A stretch of DNA of 64,000 nt from Hermatobates lingyangjiaoensis. Its lineage: Eukaryota; Arthropoda; Insecta; Hemiptera; Hermatobatidae. Where the stretch lies: positions 1 through 64,000 of the forward strand of contig JAPFBL010000367.1 in NCBI GenBank assembly GCA_026182355.1. The letters run 5' to 3'. Positions 24,304-36,642 of this stretch are shown here, piece by piece. The first letter of the stretch is position 1. Every line of letters begins with the position of its first letter. Both the position numbers and the translations under genes were made by a program. The notes under the pieces are model-generated. The model worked only from the letters and a program-made list of their open reading frames with translations, was not told the origin of the DNA and searched no databases.

Positions 24304-27300
24304 CCTCACGTCAAAGGAAGGAACGCGAGTAAAGCATTGAAGAGTCGACCGATGAGGGTAGCACCAGCGTAAAATTAAGGAACTAGGCACCAAAGGTCGG
24401 AGAACGGAAAGGTCAATGCCAAATTACAATTTAAATAGAATAAATAAAACTAAAAAAATAATATAATATTATAAAAAATAAATAATAAATTGAAGTAACG
24501 TAAAAACAAAATAAATTTAAAAAAAGAAATAAGTTCAAAATAAAAGAAATAAAATAAAACGCAAAAGTTTCAATTTTATATTGAACGGTTGTTCAATAAT
24601 ATATCAATAGTTTGATAGAATAGGTGTATAATGCAGTCGGGATTCTGCCAATTTTCTAGGTTCAAAATTTCAAATCCCGCTTGCATAATACACCTATATG
24701 TATATCTTATGCGTGATCTCCAGAGCTTTACGTCTCTTGCTATCGTTATTCTGGAAAATACCTGAGACACACGCCGCAGGCGTAAATTTTTTATTTATTT
24801 AATTTTTTTTTTGAAATTTAAGATAATCAACAAGAAAGTGGTCAACGCAGAAGTTGCTACTAATTAAAAAAAAATGTTTTCAAGAGAGGATCGGTTGCCA
24901 AAATATACCAACATATATATCAAGTCTATAACTGATATGAGAAAATAGACTGAGGCAGAATGAGGCCAATGTATTGAACAGTATCCACGAGGGCTGTCTT
25001 TTAAACATGGCGTTTAGTATTAATCATTACAACTCTCGTGTTCATCCTTTTAAGAAATTGAAAATATTTTTTTGAACCACTGTTCAATTTGACGACGGGT
25101 TGAAAGAAGAGCTCTTTTTTTTAATCAATATTATGAAATTTCTCAAATAACCGACAAAGGATTATTATAATGATTTAAAAATCACATATGACAAGGCGAA
25201 TGTTAAAATTATTGTGGTAACCAATATAGAAAATAGTGAAACATTTTTTTTTTCAAATTAATTTTTAAACTTTAAAAACACTCTACTCTGACAAATTGGA
25301 AAACTAATAAAAAAAAATACCTGTCACCTATCATAAGCGCCCTCTTGGGATCCACTCCCCTCTCCTTCAAAATAGCATCGATAATATAAGTAGAAGGTTT
25401 ACCCATTATAACAGATTTGCGTTGTGCCGCCGTTTCAATGGCGATCACAAATGTCCCAGTTCCTAAAAGAAACAATAATATCAAATCGCAATCTCACGTA
25501 TGCATGTATGAAAGGAGTAGTGCTTCTTGTAAACATGTTCTTAAAACCTATTTCGTCATGAATTAACTCTCTTGAGAAGCATTCCAATTCCACGGTTGTT
25601 TATCTAATATCCTCAGGTAATAGGTAAATAAATTCATGGAACAACTTTGCAACAAACTGTACTTATTATTGGACATACTCAACGGCACAGATTAATTCTA
25701 AAGGCTACACTAAAAGTCTTACTTTTAGCACTTATGAGATTACATTTCGTCATGGAGCATCGTAAGGACACTATTGGGCTGTGATTTAAAACTTAAAATA
25801 AAAACATACATACCAGGTTTAAGATAATAATTAAAAGTTTTATTTTCTACATATTCACTGGACCACTCCGCACTGTCTCCTGGATAGTTGTGTGCTCCCG
25901 ACATCTGGTTGTAGGGGAGAAGAACCAGATACAAAGTACGTTATTCTTGCTTCTCATATTGTTTTAAGAAATTATATTGGAATAATTTGTTAAAATTATA
26001 GCCTTGGAGAAATTATTAAAAAATCTATTGACTATTAGATTTAATAATCCGAGAATGTATATTGCTTCAAGTTTCTTTAGACGTCCTTCTCATTGGTTAA
26101 TATTTCCGTATTTCTAAGAACGGTTTCTCTATTTTAATCTTGTGTTTTAGTTTCATAAAGGCCTTAAGAGTTCCTGAGAAGTGTATTGTCATGCATCGGG
26201 AGAGGTTTTTTACTGTTGAATCAATATAGGAGGACTTTTGGAACCCAAAGTGACCATTTTGACATGAAAACTCCTATATTTAGTTTGTTTTCTGTCATGG
26301 CTCTTCCTCATGATTAACTGGGTTGTACTCTTGCTTTTGTAGTATATTAGTTTATTTTATCTTCTCCTTTGTTACAAAATACATTGTTGCGAATTATTGT
26401 CCTCAATGCCCTCTCATCGGTTTTATAATTGTCTGAGAAATGATTTTGATAGAAAATATTGTGTGTTTTCTTCCTGTCGGTTTACGAGTACAATGTTGTT
26501 CTTACTTATTCATTGTTTCATTTGTCATAGTCTTTATCGTTATGCTCATATTTATAAAAAGTCATTTTAAACCATCACTGTTTTTTCAAAATTTTTCAAA
26601 TCAGATGAAGTTAAAAAAGTTATTCTAAACAATTAATACTTATTATTCGGGTTTTGTATCTCGCTGGGCACTCGTTATTATTGCTTACGCAGATCCTACT
26701 GTTTGTAAGTTCAAAGAACATGGCTGTAGAGTACCTTTCTTCCATTTACCATATTTGTATAACTAGGAAATTAGTGGTTTTATTAAAGTATAAATACAAA
26801 ATATAAATGTCAAAATACGAAAATGGTAGTCTAACCGGAATTCATAAAACCAAAATCACATAGAACACAGAAGGAAACAAAGCATTCACTAAGATCGTAA
26901 ACTGGTTCGACCTGGGTTCTTCTATTCTGATCTTGTCCTGTCTCTTGAACTGTTGATATAAACATCGATCTTACTTAGTGTTTTCTTCTACTTTGTGTTC
27001 TATAATTTTAATTAAACTATATACACATAAAAAATAAAGTATGTATCGACCGTCTGACGGAATAATACTAAAATAAAACAGTAACTAGAGTCAGTTTTCT
27101 AGTTCCAAATCAAAGTCTCAAATACCAGTGTTTTTACTTGAAACTTTTTTCACAGGCTTATAAAAACACAGGAAAACAAAAATTATGGAACCCATTACAA
27201 ATATACACATCAAAAAATAGATCAAAAGAATTTACGGAATAATATTTATATTTCTTAAATATAATTTATCAAAATACATTACGGTTAAAATACGAGACAT

Positions 27301-30300
27301 GTTCTCTATGTTTTCTTGTTAATGTTGCTAAATTGCATTAATTTTACCTTTGACAACTGTCAACATATTAATATTTGTCTACAGCAAGTTCTGTAACGAT
27401 AATATTGTTAGCTCTCCAGAAATTTAGAGTAGAAAACTATAGAAGTTCATAGTTTTTCTTCTTCAATGAATTCTTCGGTAAATCCTTAAATAGTTACTAA
27501 TTTTTTTACTTATATAACTTCATAAATTGTAATAGTCCATTTTTGTTTTTATATAAGTCTACAATATTTATATTCTGTTTTTTTACTTTACTATAAGTAA
27601 AGTATAGTGATCGTGAAAAAATTCGATCTCGAGATTTTGACGGAATTACATGTTTTGAGGTCCCAGAGGTCGTTTTATGAGGTTTTTACGATGATGTCTG
27701 TGTGTGTGTGGGTGGGTGCGTGTGTTAGCATTGCTTGTTACCACGCTACGGTCCAGAATCTTTGATGGATCAAGTTGATATTTTACACAAAAATGGGCCT
27801 CATAAAGACGAAGATCTCTATTGTTTGGGAAGAATTATGCATGATAGGAAAGTCACTTTTTTTGCCAAAAACCGTTTTTTTTTAAACATTTATTTCTCCT
27901 AAACTGATAACCCTAGAGTTTTGAAATTTTCACATTATCTTTGAGGTTACAAATGGAACAAACGAAAAATATATTCAGAATTTTAAAACAACAGGAAATA
28001 TTTTTTTTTCAATAAAATGTAAAAATTTTGACTTATAATTCAATCTCAAACCTTGTGAGAGCGATACAAGCCATACTGTTTGACGGACAATAATGAAACT
28101 ATGCCTATAAATAGAACATTATGTGTAGAATGAGTTGAAATATTTTTTTTCAAAATTACATTCACTAATGGGGCGTTACAGTCCGATAACTGTTTTAAGA
28201 AAATGTTTTTTTGACGCTAAACGGCTGATTAAAAAATAATGAAAATTTGACCAAAAATGGAACAAAAAATTAGCAATTCATAAAAAAAAAATCATGAAGT
28301 TTCAATTACGGGAAAGAGCAATAACGATATAAAAACTCTTTGTTTACCCTAGCCTAAGAGATCACCTGCTATACTTGTCGAATTTTTTGTATTTTTTTAC
28401 ATTGTTTACATTGACTTAGAAATTTTCAAGAAATGTTCACTTTGGTTTTTCAAAAATGTTATTACTGCTGTAGTTATACTAATGCAATTATTTGCAAATA
28501 AAAAATTATCTGTGATGTACAAAAATAAGCTTATAAAATGATATGTCCTTCAATCACTATCTGTACTACCTCAGGAATGAAAGGCTAATAATTATATCCC
28601 ATTTAGATGTTTACGTTATGCTTAAATGAGACGTTATGTTTTATATACTCAAGAAATTTGACATTAAGTTACTTATAGTAAAGTAGAGTGTAGGCCACTC
28701 CAGATTTTTTTTAAGTGAAAAAGGTTTTAAACAGAAAACGAAACATTGATATACCAGTTTGACTTGACTATAGAAAACTGACGGAGTCCGTATTTACTTG
28801 AGTATTACACTATCAGGTCGATATATTTCAATGGTTTCCAGGAGTATATTTTAACGTATTACATTTAAGAAATATAATATTACTCGAAGGCTGTTATAAT
28901 GATGATGAGGTTTTTTAACTCTCCATTTTTACTTTACTATAAGTAAAGTATAGTGATCGTGAAAAAATTCGATCTCGAGATTTTGACGGAATTACATGTT
29001 TTGAGGTCCCAGAGGTCGTTTTATGAGGTTTTTACGATGATGTCTGTGTGTGTGTGGGTGGGTGCGTGTGTTAGCATTGCTTGTTACCACGCTACGGTCC
29101 AGAATCTTTGATGGATCAAGTTGATATTTTACACAAAAATGGGCCTCATAAAGACGAAGATCCCTATTGTTTGGGAAGAATTATGCATGATGGGAAAGTC
29201 ACTTTTTTTGCCAAAAACCGTTTTTTTTTAAAACATTTATTTCTCCTAAACTGATAACCCTAGAGTTTTGAAATTTTGACATTATCTTTGAGGTTTTAAA
29301 TGCAACAAACGAAACATATATTCAGAATTTTAAAACAACAGGAAATATTTTTTTTTCAATGAAATGTAAAAATTTTGACTTATACTTCAATCTCAAACCT
29401 TGTGAGAGCGATACAAGCCATACTGTTTGACGGAGAATAATGAAACTACGCCTATAAATAGAACATTATGTGTAAAATGAATTGATATATTTTTTTTCAA
29501 AATTACATTCGCTAAAGGGGCGTTACAGTACGATTTGTGTTTTCAGAAAATGTTTTTTTGACGCTAAACGGCTCATTAAAAAATAATGAAAATTTGACCA
29601 AAAATGGATCAGAAAATTAGGAATTCATAAAAAAAAAATCATGAAGTTTCAATTACGGAAAAGTGCAATAACGATATAAAAACTGTTTGTTTATCTTAGA
29701 CTAAGAGATCACCTGCTATACTTGTCGAATTTTTTGTATTTTTTTACATTGTTTACATTGACTTAGAAATTTTTTGAGCGAATCCACTGAGATAAAATTG
29801 ATGTTTCTAATAGAAAATGAAAATATATTATTGACTTATAAGAGATGTAAGAGGAATAATATTGAGCAGGTAAATGATAACACCCATTAAAAAAAAATTC
29901 GTATATATGTTATTTGACAAAGGGGAAGGAAAATGATCTTATTAAATACTAAGAAGCCATAAAATTCCCAGTATAATAATTCTCTTAAAAACCAAAAATG
30001 TAAAAGATAATTCAAAATATAAATCTTTCGTTTAGAGATTAATAACTGTAATTATCGTACATCTTTAATTAACAAATCACCTTAAAACAACATTTTCTTC
30101 GCTGTTTAAGATGTTTTTCAGAGAAAAAAAGTGTATTTTGCTGTTTTAAATTTGAAAATTTTACTTTAATATTCAATTTAGCAGGATGTCAAGTAAACGA
30201 TGTAAGAAATCTACTGGCTATTTGAACAATAGCCATGTTCTCTTGTAGGATAATATTTCGTTTCAAGAAATGTTCACATTGGTTTTTCATTAATGTTATT

Positions 30301-33300
30301 ACTGCTGTAGTTATACTAATGAAATTATTTGCAAATAATAAATTATTTGTGATGTACAAAAATAAGCTTATAAATTGATATGTCCTTCAATCACTATCTG
30401 TACTGCCTCACGAATGCAATGCTAATAATTATATCCCATTTAGATATTTATATTATGCTTAAATGATATGTTATGTTTTATATATTCAAGAAATTTGACA
30501 TTGAGTTACTTATAGTAAAGTAGAGTGTAGGCCACTCCAGATTTTTTAATGTGTATTTTTGCGATAATTACTACTGAAATAGTTTAAACCGCAAAATTCA
30601 AAGGTAACACACCTGGCCAGACAAGGTTGTTTCTGTTAGGGAATCTCTCATCTGTGTTGGTCCCAATGAAGATGCACCCTGGGTCGTCGAGGTAGTTGCA
30701 AGCTCTGATAATCTTAGGAAGAGAGAAATGCACATCATACCCAACTATCACTGCTCCCACTTCTGGGTCCAGTTCATCGCGCTTGAATTCGGCTGGATTA
30801 TAGGCCTTGGTGCCCACCGCTGGGTCAGGCTGCAAGCGCAAACATCCTTGTACATAACAGAAACAAATCTAGATAAACTTAAAATCATATCTTAAATAAA
30901 GCATTGCCAAAGTGATTTCAAAATCTTATATATTAGGTTGGATAAGGATACTAGTTGGATACTAGGGTAAAAATTCAGTTCAAAACACCGAAAACTTCTG
31001 CCAATGTAATCAACCGCGTAACTATAATTTCGTTTAACAACTGAGTATAGCAAATTAAAAGCTACTGCATTTTTTTCTTCGAAATGCATTCACTTCCATA
31101 CTATAGTTTTTCTTTTACTTCCTAGAATCAAACTACATTAATCATGAAAAAAATCAATGTCGAAATTTTATTAGCTTACAAGTTTAAGGTCTCAAGAGGC
31201 CATTTTGGGAGTTTTTCAAACTATGTGTACATGTGAGTAGATTCATGTATATCTCAAAGTTTGCAGACACCCTGCAAATCACACCATACATTGGATTAAA
31301 TTTATATTACTCTCAAAAATAACTATTACAGAGCAAATGTGTTGTATAGTTTTTGGGCAATTTTGGATCATGGTAAAGACACTTTATTGCCAATTGTGTA
31401 CATTGATGTCTCTTCATTTTTCCTTCTGAACTATAGAGAATTGAATTTGTTAATGAATGTGAAACTGATATTAACCGAAAAAAGTGCATAATTTTACGAT
31501 AACAGAAAAGGAATTATTTGATTTAAAATTTAAACCTAAGACTGTACTCGATAGATTCTCATCAAGATACTGGTCACATTGTTTGACTGATCATAGTCAA
31601 ATAAACAGAAAACAGTTCCTTTCGTATTTATAAACATGAATATTGGTTATTCAAAACACAAGAAGTTTGAATATTGAACGCGGGAATTTTAAATTAGAAA
31701 AGGACAACTAATAATTTGAACACCTATAGGCAAACTGTACTCACTTGTCAAATTGTACATGACAATATTACACGTTCGTTAAAATTGATAAAATGGTTAT
31801 AATTAAACTAAATTAAAATAATTCAAGTCATTAAACCAATAAACAATTAGCTTCATAAAAGTTCACTCATAGCAAATATAATTTAAATCATAAATGTTTA
31901 CTCCCGTATGTCTGTTCACTCTCGATAAAAATTAACTTGAGCAACTTCCTCATTCTACAATATGGATTTCATCAGGTTAAACAGTATGACAATTACAAAG
32001 TTATTTCAAATTATCAAAATAAATAACAAGGAAAGTCTTGAAAATTACAAGTTTATAGAAAAAGTTTTAGTTCTTCTTTCTTTGTTACTTTATTATTATA
32101 ATTTCTACTTAGTATAGAAGGTAACTGGGCCTTTACTTCATATCAACACTTCTCCATACAACACTATCTCAAGTGTCTTTGATGAGTAGAGGTATTTCAA
32201 ATCAATCTTACCCCAACTCCAATACAGTCAATGCCAACATTAGCCAACTCCTTGTGTACAGACTTGGGCCCAATCAGATAAACCTTTTTGTTGAATCCTT
32301 TGCTTTTCAGGTAGTGTGCGCTTAGCCAAGCCGTAGAAACAATATTATCCTGGTAGAACACAAACATACTGTTTATACTATACAAATATATGTAATAAAA
32401 AATTATAAATAAAAAAACTCTTTATTGATTGTCTGAAGAAGTTAGAGTATACATTAGTGTGTAGTACAAAATCTGAAGTTGCCAAATATTCGTGATAATT
32501 GTAATCTCTGTCGGTTGCTAGTAGCATCACAGGTACATATATACAGGTGCCATGGTTCTTGAAAACAACTGCTATAACGGACACGAACAAACAACTAGTT
32601 CATACATATAAAAAAAATAGTTACTCAAAAAATTTAAAAAATCTAAATTACAATAAATAAGACATTATCGAATTCATCGACAATCAATTTATTTATTTTT
32701 TTCACTTTAATAAGGTTCGCACTTTCTGTCCATTATGCTAAATATATAATGACTCCTTACAGTTCTTCAAACAACTCCTGGAATGTGTGACTCATGGAAA
32801 TTGAAATTTATTAAGTAGTACAATTAGATTCTTCGGTCTAAGTCATGAGTCACATATTGGTCGTTAATAAATATTTATCCCGCATGAAAGTTGTCTGAAT
32901 ATAAGTTGTAAGTTGAACCTGAATATAAATTATCTAAAACACCCCTTAAAAACTAACCATACATACTGATTGAGATAAGTCTAACCAAACAAACCTTGGG
33001 GAAAGTGAATTTGCTTTTCAGATTCTGAAAGTGACGAGAAAATCTAGTTTACCCAACCTGAGATTTCGAATCACAACCACGACGAGACAAACAGTATGAT
33101 GAGCTCACAAATGAATGAGCCCATCCACATCCCGGTGGTGCCTAGTCATACAGAATATCCGTTCGCGTGAAACAGTAAGTATTTTAGCTGGAGTAATTCC
33201 ATAAGCGGCTCAAATGGATTAGTCAATAATTTTTTAGCTACCTGCATTTAACCGGAGAGACTCCTTTATAAAAGGTCCCCTCTCTCTGTAATACAATGGT

Positions 33301-35010
33301 ATGTCTTGGGCACATCAGTCGGACAATTTGATATCAGATCTAGTCCACACATGCGAAGGGCTACTGAATTGGAAATCTCGACTGTCAGAACCGTAACAGT
33401 GATTACATAAGAACTTTCAAAAAGGCCCTCGTACTTCTGTCATCCAGTTGATCAATTTTTTTGTCAAACAATTTTAAAGGCTATGTAGTAGTAGTTGCAA
33501 TTACATTTCTTGACATTTTTATAAAATTACCAGAAGTATCCTAAAAAGACCTAATTAAATTCGTTTATCACAAACCACAACTCGCAAATACATACGGCTC
33601 TTCCAGTTGATGTTTTCGAAATGTGTTTATATATTGTGGCTTATAAATTCTGAAAAATAAATTTATCTGATGATTACTTGCAATACTACTGACGACTCAT
33701 AAAAAAGTTAAAAAGAACCTAACTTTTTCTCTTCTACATACCTCTACAGTTTTCAAACACACAATCTTTTCAAGCATATATCTCGGTTTTACTTTTACCA
33801 AAAGTTAGAAACGCTAATTATACTTGTGTGATTGTTTACTTATTTATAATTATGTTTTATGTGACTTTTTATTTTTTTAGTTTATTTCTACAATTCAAAA
33901 GTATGTTACTTCCTAAAATTCCCCCATCTAATGAAGGAAGGGTTACATGTAATTCATGTAACCCAATTCATGTAAACCTTTCCGTGTTACATGTATCAAA
34001 ACAATGCCATTATAAAAAGAACCAAAAAAACTATCATATACACACATTGACAAACGATTCAGTACCTAAAGGATGTTGTACGTGATTTAGTGCATAACAG
34101 CTACAATATAAGTTATTGGAAATATACCTCTAAATTAAAGGAAGATTGTTTTAATTAACAAAAATTCTCACTGAATAAGAAGTACAACAAAAATGTTGAC
34201 TCTACCTAATACGAAAATGACCTACTTCTTCTGCTTTAAACCCAAGCCTACTGCACTTCTGTAAAAACTCAGTCCTTGTTTGAGTGCTATTGTTGGTAAT
34301 GAAGTACGCTTTCTTGCCTATCCGCTGAAAAGTATTCATGACCTCCACTGCCCCATCAACTGCTTGTCCACCAATCCAGACCACTTCTGAAACAAACACC
34401 TCACTTTAATACAAACGCACGCACACATTTCGTCAATTCAAATAATCAATATTATGCAAACTAAATAATGTATTCTAATTAATAGGTCCATTATCAGTTT
34501 ATAGTTATACACTAGTAATTTGTTTTCTATAATCATATACTAGCAGGCCGCCCAAGTATAGCACCTACACTTCGCTCGAGTGAAAAATAATAATAAATTG
34601 ACAGTTTTTTATTCTTTAAAATACTGGTATTGTGCTTCGTCATTTCTCTATTGCAGAATAATTAAGGTAATTTTAAACTTCATTTTTAGGGACTCAGGAT
34701 TTACGAAAATTATTTAATTGAATTTTATAATACGCACTAATAGATAAAAGCCTATCTATTAACTGTTTAACAGAAATGAAATGTTAGTTTAAATCAGTTA
34801 GTAAAATGACAGTAAGAGCATTGGAAATACAACAAATACTAGAATACGAGTTACAAACACTGGTGAACGTAACGCATGTACGAATCAATCGGGTAAAAGG
34901 TATTATAAATATTACAAACCATCACAATCTGTGAGCACAACATCGAATGAGTTCAGAAACTTCTTTTTATCTTCTACAGATAGAGAATTAAATGCAATAG
35001 GTGAAGTCAT
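23650..35010 (-). CDS. PGP: HAD-family phosphatase (phosphoglycolate / 4-nitrophenyl phosphatase type), six exons
   Basis: Six minus-strand exons join in frame to 307 residues ending at TGA (23650-23652), the usual length for this family. Members dephosphorylate 2-phosphoglycolate, glycerol-3-phosphate or related metabolites in the cytosol using Mg2+ and an aspartyl-phosphate intermediate. HAD motifs are complete: motif I DCD (Asp28, Asp30), motif II TNNST (about 61-65), motif III Lys in MGKPS (224), and motif IV GDRCNTDI (Asp249, Asp254). The C2-type cap spans about 85-200, with VGYD and FIGTN.D. The start Met is at 35010, giving MTSPIAFNSLS; the codons upstream in the same exon lead straight to an acceptor, so a 5' untranslated exon lies further upstream. 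Motif I reads DCDEVVW where the family normally has DCDGV.W. Confidence 0.94.
23825..25320 (-). other. PGP intron 5
   Basis: Contains half of the foldback family seen at 2491 (about 24155-24230: acacgacacagaaa and onward) and a long GA microsatellite. Nothing else can be assigned. Confidence 0.6.
24238..24300. repeat. (GA)n microsatellite
   Basis: About 31 uninterrupted GA dinucleotides inside a PGP intron. The open frame across it on the minus strand is only Ser-Leu repeats. Confidence 0.95.
25321..25462 (-). CDS. PGP: PGP exon 5 (motifs III and IV)
   Basis: Acceptor cttttag, donor GTATTT. It encodes GTGTFVIAIETAAQRKSVIM, then GKPSTYIIDAIL and RALMIGDR. It supplies the motif III Lys and the first motif IV Asp. 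Confidence 0.95.
26858..27003. repeat. Imperfect foldback element
   Basis: The left arm atagaacacagaag... and right arm ending cttctactttgtgttctat are inverted, with actaagatcg near the inner edge of both arms. It resembles a small MITE. The arms are diverged, so it is old. Confidence 0.55.
27577..28712 (+). mobile_element. Inverted-repeat DNA transposon copy 1 in PGP intron
   Basis: Begins with tactttactataagtaa near the left end and has its inverse near the right end, followed by gtaggccactccag. It lacks about 470 bases present in the neighbouring copy (29770-30250). It contains a TG/GGTG simple tract. No open frame is seen; presumably mobilised by a transposase encoded elsewhere. Confidence 0.8.
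28926..30547 (+). mobile_element. Inverted-repeat DNA transposon copy 2 in PGP intron
   Basis: Nearly identical to the copy at 27577, same orientation, and full length at about 1.6 kb. Same subterminal inverted repeats. It stops about 65 bases from the donor of PGP exon 4. The right half matches the inverted copy at 562-2160 along its length. Confidence 0.82.
30613..30829 (-). CDS. PGP: PGP exon 4 (cap domain)
   Basis: Acceptor cttgcag, donor GTGTGT. It encodes 72 codons from PDPAVGTKAYN through VGAVIVGYDVHFSLPKI and CIFIGTNTDERFPNRNNL. It ends with one base of a Gly codon. An inverted-repeat transposon ends only about 65 bases past the donor. Confidence 0.96.
30830..32211 (-). other. PGP intron 3
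   Basis: AT-rich. Positions about 31105-31400 look like an old relative of the 27577 transposon family (cttttacttcctag..., then catgaaaaa..., ggtctcaagaggccattt, gtttgcagacaccctgcaa). No other feature. Confidence 0.5.
32212..32349 (-). CDS. PGP: PGP exon 3 (start of cap domain)
   Basis: Acceptor taccag, donor GTAAGA. It encodes 46 codons, DNIVSTAWLSAHYLKSKGF to ANVGIDCIGVG, phase 0 at both ends. KVYLIGPKS matches the strand linking core and cap. Confidence 0.95.
32350..34225 (-). other. PGP intron 2
   Basis: No recognisable repeat or exon. A short palindromic run of catgtaattcatgtaac type lies near 33948-33975. Otherwise featureless AT-rich DNA. Confidence 0.5.
34226..34386 (-). CDS. PGP: PGP exon 2 (motif II)
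   Basis: Acceptor gtttcag, donor GTAGGT. It encodes VVWIGGQAVDGAVEVM, then KKAYFITNNSTQTRTEFLQK. TNNS is HAD motif II. It ends in phase 0 at AEE, joining DNIVST of exon 3. Confidence 0.95.
34387..34919 (-). other. PGP intron 1, with possible Helitron end
   Basis: At 34540 ctagcaggccgcccaag reads, on the minus strand, as a GC-rich hairpin-like stretch ending CTAG, as Helitron 3' ends do. The 5' end was not found, so this is weak. Confidence 0.35.
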
Positions 35011-35036
35011 TTTTGCTCTCGTTGGAATATAACATC
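34920..35036 (-). CDS. PGP: PGP exon 1 of those visible (start Met, motif I)
   Basis: Acceptor cttttag (35037-35038 on the plus strand), donor GTTTGT. It contains the probable start at 35010, then KKKFLNSFDVVLTDCD, the HAD motif I strand. The final G completes a Glu codon with exon 2. Confidence 0.9.
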
Positions 35037-36358
35037 CTAAAAGAAGAATAACAACACAGTCATAACTATTTGAGGAATAAATTCAATATTCAGTTAACAT
35101 GCAACATCCAATATGCGCAACATTCATCTTATAAATAAAACACATCATTTAAAAATATCTTACTAATGAAAATATATGATGCAGTTGATGTACAAAAAAC
35201 GGTTTAATTCAAAACTTGATAACTTTTGAAACCTTCCTTATATTGGTTAACACTGAGAAATTGAACCTGGCTGGTTAGAAGTGATATGGCGGGAATGTGA
35301 TAACAGTGCATAAGTAATACCCTAATTGAAGTTAGTGTTTAGATTAGTAATAAAAATGAATAGAAAAGCAAAATTTAATTCATCAAGCAAATTCAATGGT
35401 CCATCAAAAAAATTCAGGTCCTCTTTGAATATTTGTTATATTTATAGGTTATAATAAACGTTTCAAACTTTTTAATCAAAGTTTGTTTGCTAGTATTATG
35501 CATTTCGTATTTCAATTAAATTGTTATTAAATAATAATGATGCACATAAGGGAATTATGACACAAACAAAAGATACCTGATTTCAATTTCTTCGCTGATG
35601 TTAAAAAATTCTTGAAGAAAGACCTCATTTGAAATTTACTCGAAATCTATAAAAGAAATAACCTTTGAAGTTGTCGCAGTTAGTTAAAAACCTCACCTTA
35701 CTATCGAGAAATGATGTGCTGGTTATTGTCCTTGAACTGTATTAATCGTTTTTCATCACATGTATTATATTAATAGGCCTTATATTCTTCAAATTTTCCT
35801 AAAATTATTAGGTAGTTGGAGTAAGCATTTTACGTTCCAAAAAATCTTCCCTGTCCCTTATTGTACCATAATGTTATGTACTCAGTATTATTCAATTTGT
35901 TGAAAGAATTGGAAGATGTACTAATACAAATAGCCTTGACAGGGTATTTGTATAACTTTTCTATTTAATTAGAGAGTGCCTTGTTCAAGGATGTCTGTTC
36001 TAAAAGCACAGATGATAACTGGATTTCAACTACAAAATTCATACCAAAACCGTGCAATGTTATATTAATTACCATAGACCGGCTTATTTTAGATTAGATA
36101 TTATCTAATTGAACAACATGTGAGGATAATTTTTTATATACAGTGTTTGCTGTCGAAATTACTTAGTACCTATAGTATGAAATTCACAAATAATAGTTGA
36201 TATTAGTTGTCTTCAAATTTAGTTGAGTCGTTTGTAAGTGGTTTTCAACTTGTAGCCTAAATTGTAGGTTTATTAGTTTTGAATGACTGTTATGATTTCA
36301 ACCCATAAAATTTAAATAGATGGCTAGTTACAGAAAAGTTTCAAGTATTTTTGTATAT
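35037..36358. other. Region between divergent PGP and POLD1; probable promoters
   Basis: AT-rich with no convincing coding exon. Since PGP points left from 35036 and POLD1 points right, this stretch should hold untranslated first exons and promoters of one or both, but no CpG-rich core, TATA box or obvious start exon of POLD1 could be assigned. An ATG at about 36322 opens only a short frame with a poor donor. Confidence 0.4.
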
Positions 36359-36521
36359 GCGACTTAGTTTTATTAGTTATTTTTAACATGTTTTTTTATT
36401 ATGACGGTGGTTATAATAAAAAACTATGGTTTTTCAGCTTCCAAATTGGAATTCATATTTTTTTTTTGGAATTGTTATTGTATCATATTTGTTGAATGTC
36501 ATATTTCTCTCTTTCTCTCAG

Positions 36522-36642
36522 ACCCAACGATGAGGACGATGATGAAGACCATTGCTCAGGGACTTTTACTTCCAAATTGGCTCTATTGGAACAAAGTGAG
36601 TCAGATCTTCCTGATTCAGAGTCACAAGAAATTTTTGGACAG
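36522..36642 (+). CDS. POLD1: POLD1 visible exon 1 (acidic N-terminal segment)
   Basis: Acceptor ctctcag before 36522 and donor gtagcc after 36642. One leading base completes a split codon, then 40 codons follow, beginning [10 protein letters not shown] and ending ESQEIFGQ; the exon ends in phase 0. It is acidic and low in conservation, as expected for the N-terminus of this family. A second copy at 300-420 differs at two bases, both changing the residue (D/H and G/D). Confidence 0.85.

Larger units (their letters stand above)
25463..30612 (-). other. PGP intron 4 (5.15 kb)
   Basis: Besides the two transposons it holds an imperfect inverted repeat at 26858-27003 and otherwise unassignable AT-rich DNA. 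The two transposon copies make up more than half of it. Confidence 0.7.

Noticed and set aside
36322..36360. ATG at 36322 as POLD1 start exon
   Set aside because: The frame is short, lacks a basic nuclear-localisation-like N-terminus and has a poor donor; the phase with exon 1 was not convincing.
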